Positions 35,570 to 56,469 of a DNA stretch of 64,000 bases are shown piece after piece. Positions within the stretch are counted from its first letter, which is position 1; every line of letters starts with the position of its first letter. Under the pieces are notes generated by a model. It was not told the DNA's origin. It saw only the letters and a program-made list of their open reading frames with translations, and searched no databases. This stretch comes from Amoebidium appalachense (Eukaryota > Ichthyosporea): the NCBI GenBank assembly GCA_963693365.1, contig CAVNZM010000006.1, forward strand, positions 9,052,001 through 9,116,000, read 5' to 3'. The position numbers and the translations under genes were made by a program.

Positions 35570-37399
35570 CCCCTATCTTGAACATGACATCCTTGCGAGA
35601 GCAGGTATGCCCTAGAAATGTAAATGTAGTTATAATACGTAGCCACGACCACATGCAAACACTGCTGATTCCCAAGCTGTCATTGCTGTGCATTCGGGTC
35701 TAACAGCTACTGAGCTGTCTCTCTTTTTGCGTCTTACTTTTCTTTTCAGTCCGCAAACGAGACGAGCGGAAGGCTTTGACTGTAGTTCAACGAGAGACAG
35801 GTCAGTACCTGTTAGCATTCGGGTTACGAACTCACGATCAGTTTGATTTGTTCTTTTTGACTCGGTTTTATTAATCCGTTGATGAAGGCAACGTGCAGCC
35901 ACAGGCTACATAACCACCAATAGAACTGAAAAAGCCAAAAACAGCTACGAAATAAAAATAAAGCGACAAGTGACAAAGGACACCAGCGGGCAAAACCTTT
36001 AGTGTACGTGTATGCGTGAAACTAGTGTGCTCCAACTAGTCATATGCATGGATGTTGACCAGACCACACTAGTACTCATCATTACTTCTGCTTCCCAACA
36101 GGCCCCCCTCAAAACCTACCGAGGCACAGCAAGCAAGTCAGCCTCTAAAAGAGCAATGCGGAAAATCTCGCTCCTTGCCTGGGGTTTATGTTGCACTACA
36201 CTGCTTGTTCTGCTATGTGTGTGTGTGGCATGTTGCCGCTTGATTAAAGGTTCCCTTTTAAGTTATACGACCAGCTGGCTGTGTAAGCACAGTCAATGTT
36301 TTTTTTAAAAAAAATATACCAGGTCTATACGCATTTTTCTCGACGCTGCAGCGACTGCATGCAAGTGTTGCCCTTATTTTATTTTACCTTCAAATAGCGG
36401 TATCGTTGTTTATTATCTAAGATCACTCAACGGTTGTGTTATCAAAAATCAAAAAATATTCAAGCAAAGCTTCCAACCTTGTGATGAATTGTAGCTAAAG
36501 AGTTTTTTTTTTTGTATTTATAGATGGATTCTCTTGACTTTGCCCTGCAGAAAAAACCCTTTTCAAAAATGTAAACCGGTGACCACTGACCATGTGCATA
36601 TCATGCAGCATACCCGGGCCACCCGATTGAGATGGGCGACATCCTTATGTCCACTTGGGTGTAGGGGGAATGCACGGTTTAACTTTAGCCCTGCTTGACC
36701 TTTTTTGACCAATAGGCATGCCTCTTTAGACTCGTAGTGCGTTCCACGCATGCCAACACGAAAAGTAAAAACGCAATTTTTCCAGAGGAGTTATCCAATT
36801 ACATTTTCCAAAAAGGCTGAAGATTTCGGACAATCTCACTGATGGCCCGCAATCTTCTGAACATTCTCCTATTATAGACGACCGAAAATAGCATGCTCCT
36901 TGATGTAAATAGCAAGATAAACTAGAAAACGCCACTCAATTTCTGCAAGGGCACGGAAGCACAGCCGGATCCGGCAGAGTGGTGAGGCTGTACTGTTGCC
37001 AACATGATCACGTTACTCCAGTTTTAGGTCACGTACAGCAAGCAGTTCTAAGTGTGTTTCGCTGGATAGGATGCATTATTTGTCTGAATAGATGTAGAGC
37101 TGCCAGCTAGCCGTCACCCTGCCATATGCTAGTTTGCATTAAGGCCTCATACAGCACGTACACCGGTACCCTCACCTTTAAAAGCCACCGTTCGCAGTTA
37201 CCCTCGCTCATCTGCTGCATTTTGCTGTTTTCCTGCCAGTCACAAAGTCTCTTCCGAGTTTGGCAACATACTATACACTTCCTTCACACTATCTTCCAGC
37301 TGTGCACGTTTTGAGGCCACAGGCACACACACCTCTTTCTCTCTCACACAGACAATAATACGAGGGCTACCGGCCATGCTTCAGTAGCACAGCATAAAC
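35102..37399. other. Divergent spacer between the two receptor kinases (probable bidirectional promoter region)
   Basis: 2.3 kb between two start codons reading outward. It contains a T-run (35540-35570), the dispersed repeat copy 2 (35851-36159) and AT-richer single-copy DNA. No convincing TATA element was found at either start. An open plus frame just after the repeat (MRKISLLAWGLCC.., about 36156-36308) is hydrophobic, but nothing else supports it as a gene. Confidence 0.6.
35851..36159 (+). repeat. Dispersed repeat, copy 2
   Basis: Second copy of the element at 5013-5322, same orientation. Differences include a CTCGGTTTTATTAATCCG start, an AAACAG insertion before CTACGAAAT, and a different stretch after GACCACACTA. 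It sits in the spacer between the two divergent receptor-kinase genes. Confidence 0.85.
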
Positions 37400-40366
37400 A
37401 TGGCTTTCCTTGGGGCCGTGAGCCGTTGGGCTCGACTACCTTTATTAGCTGCCCCTCTTATTTGGTCTTCCGCTGGCCAACAAAACAACTACTCTCGGCT
37501 TTCATCTTCCCTCACTTCGGCCCAATCAGACGCAATAGGTAAAACGTGCACAAGAAGCACCCAGACAAGCTGTCCCATAGCTTTCATTAACGACCAGGGG
37601 GAGTCAACCTGCTATCAAGCAAACGAGGTGCCTTCACTCAACGTCACAATCGACCAAACCATCACTGTTTGTGTCATAACCGGCGAGGCGTCTCCAAAAG
37701 GCTCAATCGGTTGGCCTAAAGATTTGCAGTTAGCAGGCAAGACTGAGCTTGTAGTGGTGGGGTGCCCAGGTAAAACTGCAAGCATAGGGTGTCAGGGGGA
37801 CCACTGGGCCATAGACGCCGAACACGCCAAGGTGGTGGTTAGTGACGTCAGCCTGACGGGCTGCACTGGTGGGGCCGTGAGGGCGCAGGAGCTGAGTCTT
37901 TTCGATGTCAGAGTCAGCAAGTGTGGCAGCAGCCAGCGGGCCAACGTGAAGGTAAAAAACCTTTGAGTTGGGCTCTTATCAGCCACTGCCATCACTAGCG
38001 CCTCACTGCAGATACACTCTTGTGCCTCTTGTATCTCGGTCCTGTGCTTGACCCGCACATATGTCCTGCACTGCGCTACCAAACTCACCACAAAAGAACG
38101 TCTTGAAACGGGCCAGCTGACAACTAAACGGTGTGTGCCAGTGGCGTGCCACACTGGTAAACACTTCACACAAACCGCACACACACGTCCACGTCGCACC
38201 ACCCCCAGCACATTGAATCGCTAACAGTCTTCAGTTCATGCACTTTGTACTGTAAGATTTACACGTTGCACCTAAACTAGGTTACACGAATCCTGTTAAG
38301 CGCATCTTAGAGGTGCAGATGTGTTATTTGTGCTGGGAGAGACTGTGGTGGGGGCCGGGCGGGAGAGGGGGAGGGGGGGAGCTGTTGGACATGGGCTCCC
38401 AGGACTCGAGGGGGAGGGGGGAGGCGGGACCCCGAGTCATTATCAATTGAAAAATGGTAGCTCCCCAGTCTCGGATTTTTGTAGACGACGGTTACACACG
38501 TACTTGTGGCCCACCACATGCATACATGAAAAAGGGTGTTGCTCTCCTGTACGCAGCACTGAGTGGAACTTGGAAGTTGGAACGTATGCTGCATACACAC
38601 ACACTATTTATGCGACATACGCACATGCTAATCATGCTACATACGCACACGCTATTTCAACATACCGTGACACATGCTACATACACACATGCTGTTCATG
38701 CTTCATGATGGACATGCTATTCATGCTAACTATTTACATGTATGGTCCAACATACACACGTGCTATTATAATTCATGCTACATGCACACACCCTATTTAT
38801 GCACATACGCACACAATATTTATGGTAGCTACACACGCACACAATTTTTATGCTACAAGCGCATGTGCTATTCACGCTGCATACTAGCGTGCTGTTCGAC
38901 CAGCACACACACATGCTTGATTCGTGCTGCCATGCGCACAGGCTATTTATCCTGCACGCACATGGGCATGCTAGTCAGCTACATGCACACACACTATTCA
39001 TGCTACATACGCACACACTATTTATGCTTACACCGTCACATTCTACTTTTGCTTACTAAGTACATGTGACGCACATGCTATTGCTACTATACGGCACGTG
39101 TACTTCGATAGTTCACACGTTCATGCTGTAACAAGAGCAATCAGTATACACACATGCCAGGCATGCACATACACGGCCAGTTGCTGCACGTCACAAACCA
39201 ACACATATTTAACACTCCACTGACAAACATGAGGACTTTCCTTACACACTTGAAGCTCTGCGTGCAGGGCCTAGTTCGCGTACTACACATCCAAGCACCA
39301 TAATCTCTTCTTCTTCAGCGCATCTAGTCACCACGCTCGGTGCTAAACACACTGGCATGCATATGCATGCTCAACCTCGACTCGGTATCACTTGTGTCAA
39401 GTCTTTTAACCACACTGCATGCAGGCCAAGACAGGGGCCGTTTTTGTCCTAGGTGACGTCACAGTTGTACGGAGCACTTTCACCAACAATTCCTCCCCGT
39501 TGGACGGGGGGGCGATCTTGGCACTGGGTGTGATAAATGTTTCCGATTCGGCTTTCGAGGGCAACTCAGCTGGGAGCCAGGGCGGAGCTTTGCGATCCCA
39601 AAAAGACATCTACGTGTACAACACTTCCTTTTTGGGAAATACGGCGGCTGCCGGAGGTGCTCTGTATAGTCTGGACCATGCGGTTGTGCGCTTGTCTCAG
39701 TTCAACAACAACACGGCGATAGCGGAGGAGGCAGATCTCTTGCGCAAAAACACCGACAAGACGACCGGGACGGGCGGTGCGGTGTATGGGACGAACACAA
39801 ACATCAGTGATAGCACCTTTGACGGCAACCAAGCAGGAAGTGGTGGCGGTGCGGTGATGGCGACGGTTAATGGAACGTACACAAACTGCACGGTAGAAAA
39901 CAGTCGGGCTGACCGTGGCGCAGGGATTTCAGTTGGTTCAAGCTGCAATGTTCGCGATTCGAACTTCCGGGGGAACGTTGCCGTGAACGGGGGCGGAGGG
40001 TTGCGATGTATGGAGCACACATACGTGAACAACTCAGTGTTCGTCGATAATGTTTCTGGAACAGCCGGAGGTGCCGTGTATATGAACCAGCCGTATATGC
40101 TTATCGAGCACACAAACTTTCGTAACAACACGGGGCCCTTGGGTGGGTCCATCCAACTTATCGATGGCACAATAGCAAATAGCAATTTCAGTGAAAACCA
40201 AGCCGACCGTGCAGGAGGTGCTATTGCCGGATTTGGGGAGGTTAACGTGACTGGGTGTTTGTTTGCGTCAAACAATGCGGACATTGCGGGCGGAGCACTG
40301 TTAGGTAAGCGGACCTGTGGTGTTGTGGCTTGATTGTTCAGGAAAACAAAAGCTGATATTCGGCAA

Positions 40367-40441
<75 letters not shown>

Positions 40442-43400
40442 CTCACCTCTCTAGATATTGCTGCCAAGCTCCTTCACTCACGCCCAGACTTTCTTCTCCT
40501 CTCCCTCCCCTCTGCCCTTCCCCTGAGCCATACACTGTACATTTTTTGTGTCCTTAATTGCAACCATAGTTGCATTCACATTGTTCTGTTCATCACGGTG
40601 AATGTGTACTTCGTACTATGTGACGCACTGTAAACTCCAACCTTGGCTGAATGTTACCTCGCACCACGAACTAAAGAACACCATTCAGTGCCTCGGGCTC
40701 TCGGGATTTTGTCTCTGTAATGACTTTGTTTCCCCTTTTTCCGTGGCCGTTTTTGAGGCCAACTTATAATCGGGTCATTCTCAAATCCTCGTCGTTCTTT
40801 TGGCCAAACCCCACCTTTTATCACCGCCTCTGTGGCTAACTTGCAGGATTTTCAATCCATTTCATGCGTGATTAATGATGCCTCTCTGATTAATAATGAT
40901 GTCAATATGCTTCGTACGTTTTGTACCTACACACACACTAAGACTCCTTCGACGCTGCAGTGGGGACTGGCCTTGTGAAGCTCTCTGCCTTCATCAGCAA
41001 CACCCTCTGCAAAAAAGCGGCAGACATGAGCGAGTGTTGGGGCCGGGGTGGTGCCATCAACATACAGGAGTCGTTGAGTATCGAGGATTCGTCCTTTTTG
41101 TACAACACTGCACGAACTGCAGGTGCTGCCGTGTACGGGGACGGCCATTTGAACATGACGCGGTGTCAAATGCATGAAAATACCATTGATGAGGTGACGG
41201 GCCCAGAGGCTGGCGCGGGGGCAGTCATGATGACCGGCAATTTGACTATCGATTCGTCGCTGTTCAAAAAGGTGTTGTGATCATTTCCTCTCACACATGA
41301 ATTGCACAGCTCCCAGAATGATTATCTGTGCTAATCACTTGAAGTGCTTGGATAACATCTCGACTTTGGTTCCTTGTTCTGATTGCTTACTTACAGGTTA
41401 TCTACGCAACCAGATTCTCTCTCCCGTTAGCGATGTATCTTGGCATAAATTGCATTATCCCAGTCAACGGATGCGACAGACTGCTGCCATAAGATTGATA
41501 CCTATTTCAGATGTGTGTCGGCTGTTTTGATGGTCTATTCCACGTACGTAGACCAGTGGCCGAAAGTAGGCCGACAGTGTTGATGCCCATAATTTAACAT
41601 AAGACACGTGACAATGGAACTAGGGGCGTTGCACTTACTAACTTAACCAAACCTGCTCAGAATGTCGGGGCCATCGGTGGGGCAGCCAGCACCACTCAGC
41701 AGCTCATCAGCCGCAACAGCAGCTACATCAGCAACCGTGCAGCTACAGGGGGGGGGGCTGTGGTCTGGGGCCACACTGGATCTTGAGGGCCAAAACAACT
41801 TCAGCTGCAACGACGCCAGTGAAGACGGGGGGGCCTACTACGGGATGGGCAAGGTCACGGTCGACCTGGCCACCACCCTGCTGGTCAGCAACAAGGCCGG
41901 TGCCAAGCACTGTGCGGGGGTGGGCAGCAATGGGGCCAGCTGCGACCCAAACACCATCGAGGACTACTGCCAGTGTGAGTTCGCGCAGACCAACGACACG
42001 TGTGGGGCCCCCAACAGCCAGTGTGTGAGTGCCCCCAACACCGCCCTCGGCTACCAGTGCAGCTGCACGGCCCCGGGGCTGTGGGCCCCCCAGGGCCTCG
42101 GCTGCCGGCCCTGTGCCAGCTGCGGTGACGGCAGCCAGCTGGCTGCCTGCACGGCCACGGCAGACACGCAGTGTGCCTGCCCTGCCAACCGCACCGGCAA
42201 CAACTGCGCCCAGCCGTGCGCCCTGCCGCCTGCCTGCCTGGCGGCCGACCCGACCACCCCGTGCACATTTGATGCGGCCAATCCGGCAAAGGGGGTGCGG
42301 TGTCTGCAGTGCAAGGCCGACCACTTTGTCGACAGCCAGGGCCTGTGCCAGAAGTGCAGCACCTGCGGCTCTGCCGGCACGTTAACGGCCAACTGCACGA
42401 CCACTGCCGACACCGTCTGCCTGTGCCCCGTGGGCAAAACCGGCAACGATTGTGCCTCGGACTGCCAATACCCCCCCAACTGCATCAACGTGGACTCATC
42501 TTCGTTCCGCTCGTGCTCATTCAACCGCAGCGTGTTCTACCTGGGGGTCAAGTGTCTCAACTGTGACGACAACTACTACCTGCTCAACAGTACATGCCAC
42601 CCGTACACTGTTTGCACGAACGGCACTTATGAGTCAGCAGCCCCCACGGCCACCACCGACCGCCAGTGCATGGCGTGCCGTACCATTCCCGACTGCCAGG
42701 TGGCTAAGCCGTGTGCCGGCACCCAGGACACCACCTGCCTCACCTGCAAGCCCGGCTACCTCGGCAGTCTGTGCGAGGTGTCATCGGCCGGGCAGAGTGG
42801 CAGTGACACCAACGTGCCCGTTATTGTTACCAGCGTGGTGGTGAGCGTTGTGGTGGTTGCATCTATTATCGGGGCCTTGTGGTATCGCCGCAACCGCACA
42901 CGTGCCCTCAAGAAGACTGTGGAGCAAATCCTTGCCGAGCGCATCTACGACATCCAGAAGACCCACGAATGGACCGACGCCGGTACCACCGAGGCCGACA
43001 AACTTCTACGCAGAGTCAAAGGCACCAGCGGCCAGATCACACGCAGCCAGTTTGCACTGCTCGAGGAACTGGGCTCTGGCGCATTTGGTACCGTGCACCG
43101 CGGGGTTGTGTTTTCTGCCGGCCACGCCGTGGTGTGTGCCATCAAAATGACGAAGCAGCAGGATGAGGCGGTGCGCGCCGAGTTCCTTCGGGAGGCCGAG
43201 CTGATTAAACATCTGGACCATGAAAATGTCGTCAGCACGGTGGGGGTGTGCATGGAGGAGAGCGGGGAGCTGTATCTGCTGCTCGAGTTTATGCCTCTCG
43301 GCGACCTGCGCGGCTATATAAAGAAGAACCCCGACACCAGCCCCCTCACCCGCACGTGGTTTGCGTTGGAAATGGCCCGTGGCCTTGGTTATTTGGGTAC

Positions 43401-43710
43401 GTTGCCTCTAGTCTCCCCCCTTCCGGCCACACCCCGCCCCGCAGCCAAATCCCCCCTCCCCCTCCCTCCCCCTCTGTCCCACTCTTATTTCGATTTCCCC
43501 TTCCCCACTACCACCACTACCGTTGTTGTCCCACAAGTATATGCCCCCAAAACACACCGATTGAACCGTTTAGATTAAGCAGACAAAAGCACATGATGCA
43601 CACCCACACTGGTGCCGTGGGATCTTGTTGTACCAACGCTGTTTAATAACCCTTGCTACCAACACCTACCATTTAACACACACCAAACTCACACACGCAC
43701 GCAAACACAC

Positions 43711-43804
<94 letters not shown>

Positions 43805-44088
43805 CCTACAGCCTCCGAAGGCATTATCCATCGAGACATTGCTGCCCGCAACGTTCTTGTGGCTCCTCCCCGGCCGGGCAGCCACGGGCAGCCCACAGCC
43901 AAAATCAGTGACCTGGGCCTGGCCCGTGTGGCCGGGGCTGAGACGCAGACATACGTTAAGGCAGACAATGCCGGTGCCCTGCTGCCCGTGAGGTGGATGG
44001 CCCCAGAGGCAGTATTTGACGGCACATATTCCCTGGTGTGTACCCCCCCCCCCCCCCCTCCCCCCACCCCCTCCCCCCCCCAAAAAAA

Positions 44089-44156
<68 letters not shown>

Positions 44157-45243
44157 GGGGCCCCAACTGCTGGTTTATCAGGTGCATTTTTTGTATGCAT
44201 TGCAAATCTTGCATTGTGTTGGTTGTCGTGAATGTGCACTCCGTGTTCGGTGACACACACCCCCTCCTCCCCCCCCCCCCCCCCCCTCCCCCCTCCGGCT
44301 TCCTCCCCCTCCCCCCCTCTATCTCTCTCTCTGTCTCTCTGTCTCTCTGTCTCCCTTCCCCCCGCCTAACACACACGCGCACGCACGCACACCCACACTA
44401 TAACCTAGTTGGTTCTTCTTGCATACACACCTAGGGTGCACACTGGCTGCACCAACAAGGCTTACCCATGTTGCAGGAGTTCCCCCGCCTCCTTTGCCTC
44501 CCCCATCCTCCCCATGAATCCTAGATGAGCTGGCTTCAAGTTTGTGTTTCAGACGTTGTTTGCATTTCTATTCATTCCCTGGCCATCTACCGTACTCCAC
44601 CAAACAGCACACACCAAACCCCCCCACACACACACAAAGAACCCAGATCCAGCTTCTCCACTCCACAATGTGCTAATCATATTGTATTCCATAGGCCACG
44701 GATGTCTGGAGCTTTGGAATTGCCGCGTGGGAAACCTTCACCAACGGCGAGCTTCCCTTCGAATTCCTGCAAACACCCGGCCAGGTCATTCAGGCCATCC
44801 GTCACGGTGTGAGACTTTTGAGACCCCCCGAGTGCCCCGAGGAAGTGTATTCAGTTATGTTTGAATGCTGGAACCAGGATCCCGATTCGCGGCCGAAATT
44901 TACCGAGACAATACCGAAACTGGAGCAAGCGTTCAAGGATTTGTACGGAGAGGGGTACTCTGAATCAGAAGAAGAGGAGGAAGATACCAAAGTGCAGGCG
45001 GAAGCGGAGGGGGCATATACGCAGATGGCGGCAGATGAGGTGGAGTGGCTGAAGTCGAGAGAATCAAAGGAAAAAGCCATCAAGGAGGGGGTGGTGGCAG
45101 ACAGCGGGTACCTAATTGTCGATGTGGCCACATACTTGACCGACACCGCGCCATATGAGGTGCCTACTGAACACCCCACGTCTGGGGTCGTCGTCAATGA
45201 TGAGGACTTGAAGGACCAAGCTCCCACAGAGGGCGGGGAATGA
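37400..45243 (+). CDS. Receptor tyrosine kinase B, paralogue of RTK-A, with a one-base frameshift in a G10 run
   Basis: Exons: 37400-37951, 39425-40304, 40961-41271, 41661-43396, 43812-44035, 44695-45243. They match RTK-A exon for exon in order, size and intron phase (0, 1, 0, 1, 0; the fifth exon is 224 bases in both). Signal peptide after MAFLGAVSRWARLPLLAAPL; beta-helix repeats (FxxNxAxxxGGA) through exons 2-4; Cys-rich modules; membrane helix VVVSVVVVASIIGALWY then RRNRTR; kinase with GSGAFGTV, CAIK, HRDIAARN, SDLG, PVRWMAPEA and DVWSFGI. The tail holds YTQM (YxxM, PI3K-type SH2), YLIV, YLTD and YEVP. Exon 4 opens in frame NVGAIGGAA.. and aligns with RTK-A, but at the ten-G run 41748-41757 it shifts and meets a stop; the downstream frame (LDLEGQNNFSC..) again aligns with RTK-A. 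Counting nine G gives a continuous product of about 1,416 aa. This is either a homopolymer error, a polymorphism or a real inactivating change. Confidence 0.85.
38577..39065 (+). repeat. Degenerate 20-25-bp minisatellite in RTK-B intron 1
   Basis: Around twenty imperfect units of the type CATGCTACATACGCACACGC followed by TATTTATG. Units vary in length and share CACATGCTATT and TACATACGCACAC cores. No open frame. Confidence 0.8.
40369..40435. repeat. C38 run directly followed by A29 run
   Basis: Homopolymer composite in RTK-B intron 2, 64 bases after the splice donor. The same C-then-A arrangement recurs elsewhere in the window. Confidence 0.95.
43697..43802. repeat. (CA)n microsatellite ending at an RTK-B splice acceptor
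   Basis: CA units run to within ten bases of the acceptor of the exon at 43812 ((CA)nCGACCTACAG|). A second (CA)n (44091-44150) follows that exon's donor after a C-run and A-run. Confidence 0.95.
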
Positions 45244-46270
45244 TGCGGCACTCGGAGAACAAATAGAATCATATATGACGGTGTGAATGTGTGTGTGTGT
45301 GTGTGTTAGCGTTTGTGCTTGTGGTAGTGGCTGCGTGTGTGTGTGTGTTTGCGGGGAGGGGGGGGGGGAGGGGGGGGGGGGGGTTAAGTAGCAGTTGCGA
45401 GCAGTAAAGCTGATGACATCATCGGAAGTCACAAAACAAACCCATCGTATGTTGTGTGCTCACTCACCTGCACACACTTCTGCACGCACACATGTAGCAG
45501 CCCACGGCCATGTATGCAGACACGCACGAAGACCATAACCATAGTACCGCACAAGTATAACGTGCACTCTCTCTTCAAAAAACTGCTTGCAAACCGTCAT
45601 TGCTGTGTTCACATAGATTGCGTGTTTGTTTTTTTTCGTTTTTTTTTTAAAGGTTTTAGTCAGGTTGTGCAAGTCGAAAAGAATTTCCTTGTCGTTTTGT
45701 ATTCATTAGCGCGGTCTACCCCTCCCTTTATATATATATATATCTTGATTTGTACCCACTCTTTCAGACCCCGGATTTTTGATCGAATTCTCCATAAATA
45801 TAGCTCTTTTGACCTTCTATTTATGATTATGGGGCTCTAAGAGTTGATGTTCAGACGAAGAAAAATTAGCTGATTTGCCTTGTGCAGCTATCTTACAGCA
45901 TCTCGAGGTAATTCTCTTAGCGGGTTTAGTGTGATGATTTGAACTAGGAGAGATTAAGGTATCACTTCGAGTCTGTATGATAACAGTATATCAATTCTTA
46001 GATAATCAAGCAATAACAACGATGGAATATATTCAATGATTAAGCCGCCACGGATCAGTCAGTAACCGCTACGGGCGGCTGATATTCATTGAGATGCAAG
46101 TTATGCATTGTACATGTACACTCTTTTCTCCCCTCCAATTCCCCACCACATGCTAAATTGCGTGATACATACTATATCTTGCACCTGCAAGTCACACGTG
46201 TTTCTGAAGTGTATAAAATGCACGGTTCAGTGTGACGCTGTGCATGTTGCAACAGAAGCAGCCACATTAT

Positions 46271-46307
<37 letters not shown>

Positions 46308-47272
46308 CCCCAAACACACACACATACACACACACACATTGAATTTCACACACACACCGTCCACCACCACCACAGTGACCCCCACCCCCCACCCACCCAA
46401 CAACAACGACAACATGTACAACCACCACCACCACAACAACAACAAAAAAAAAGAATAGAAAACAAGGGCTCTGTGGCCCCTCCTAAGCCCCCCAGACTGA
46501 TACACAAGCTCTTCTTTAATTAGGAGCACTTGCCGTACTAAACCTTTACCCGATGCTGAATACCCATGCCATACCGCCTTCTTTCTTTTCTCGTTTCCGT
46601 TCTATTGGACGTGTATGAACCAATTGTGAGGGTAACCACGCCCGGTACAGGCATGGTTCAGAGGGATTCTATAATATTAGGCAGAGTCACATGTGCACAC
46701 ATCCATTTCGAAACCTTAGTAACCACATGCCCGGGGGGGGGGGGGGGGGGGGAGGGGGGGGGGGGGGAGCGGCCCGGCGAAAGGGGGGGGGGGGGGGGGG
46801 GGCTCTGGCCCAATCTAGGGAAAAAACACGGGATGAACTCACCTTCTATTCGAAACCTGCAAAAGAAAGTTGATGCATATAAGAATCCGGGTATGATCTA
46901 ACAAGAAAACTCGATGTGCATATGCATGCGGAATTATTGCTCAGCCTCTAGGGCCGGTGAGGGTCAAAGCGCACTGGGTGATTGCTTTTATTGGCAGCCA
47001 GTGCCACATAGGTGTTGATGTCTTTACTTGATTCTACCCGAGCATATCAGAATTCATACAGAAAGTTACATGCACATCATACATACCACTGCAAGGTGAT
47101 GCTTGCAAAAGGATAAAAAGAAAAAGGGCATTGATTCCAAGAGAGACGCAAGAAGAAAACTTGAAGAAATGTGAAGGGGGCCAAGGTGTGTCCTAAGGGT
47201 CATACTACATACGCGTACATGTATGTGTGTGCGTGTGTCTGCGTGGGCGTGTGTGCCTATGCATGTCTGCGC

Positions 47273-47339
<67 letters not shown>

Positions 47340-47705
47340 CGCACTTGCAATGTTGTGTGTACATAGGAACATGCATGATGGTGTCCGAGCCTGTGGTACA
47401 GCAAAAAAAGAGGCCAAATCCGAACATTACACAATTTGAAATGCTAAGTTCGCACACTTCATATGTTTCTCTCAGCCCACACACCATTATGAACGTGTCA
47501 CATTTGCCCCAGTCATGCATGCTTCAACAACTACCAAATGCCGCATTTCTAGCCAACAGCTCGAAAACGCCACCAACACACAAGATGTGAGTGCTCCACA
47601 GTTTGTGTGTGTGCGTGCGTGCGTGCGTGCGTGCGTGTGTGTGTGTGTGCGTGTGTGCGTGTGTGCGTGTGTGTTCGGTGCATGTGTCTGTGTGTGTGTG
47701 ATGTG
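45244..47705. other. Convergent spacer between RTK-B and the helical-repeat gene
   Basis: Holds the 3' flanks of two convergent genes. The part at 45600-46100 is AT-rich and ordinary, with a short TATATATATATA at about 45731. C-run plus CA tract at 46274-46340, G-runs at 46734-46802, and GT tracts at 47221-47340 and 47605-47700. No exon supported. Confidence 0.65.
47221..47340. repeat. (GT)n microsatellite ending in (GC)n
   Basis: GT units run into GCGCGCGCGC at 47331-47341, a potential Z-DNA-forming alternating purine-pyrimidine stretch, in the convergent spacer. Confidence 0.9.

Positions 47706-56469
<8,764 letters not shown>

Noticed and set aside
36012-36308. Plus-strand frame after dispersed-repeat copy 2 with a hydrophobic stretch
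   Set aside because: Most of it is the repeat itself, which is not open in copy 1; no splice or promoter support.
45454-45840. 128-codon plus frame in the convergent spacer
   Set aside because: AT-rich, Phe/Leu-run-like translation with no domain or splice support.
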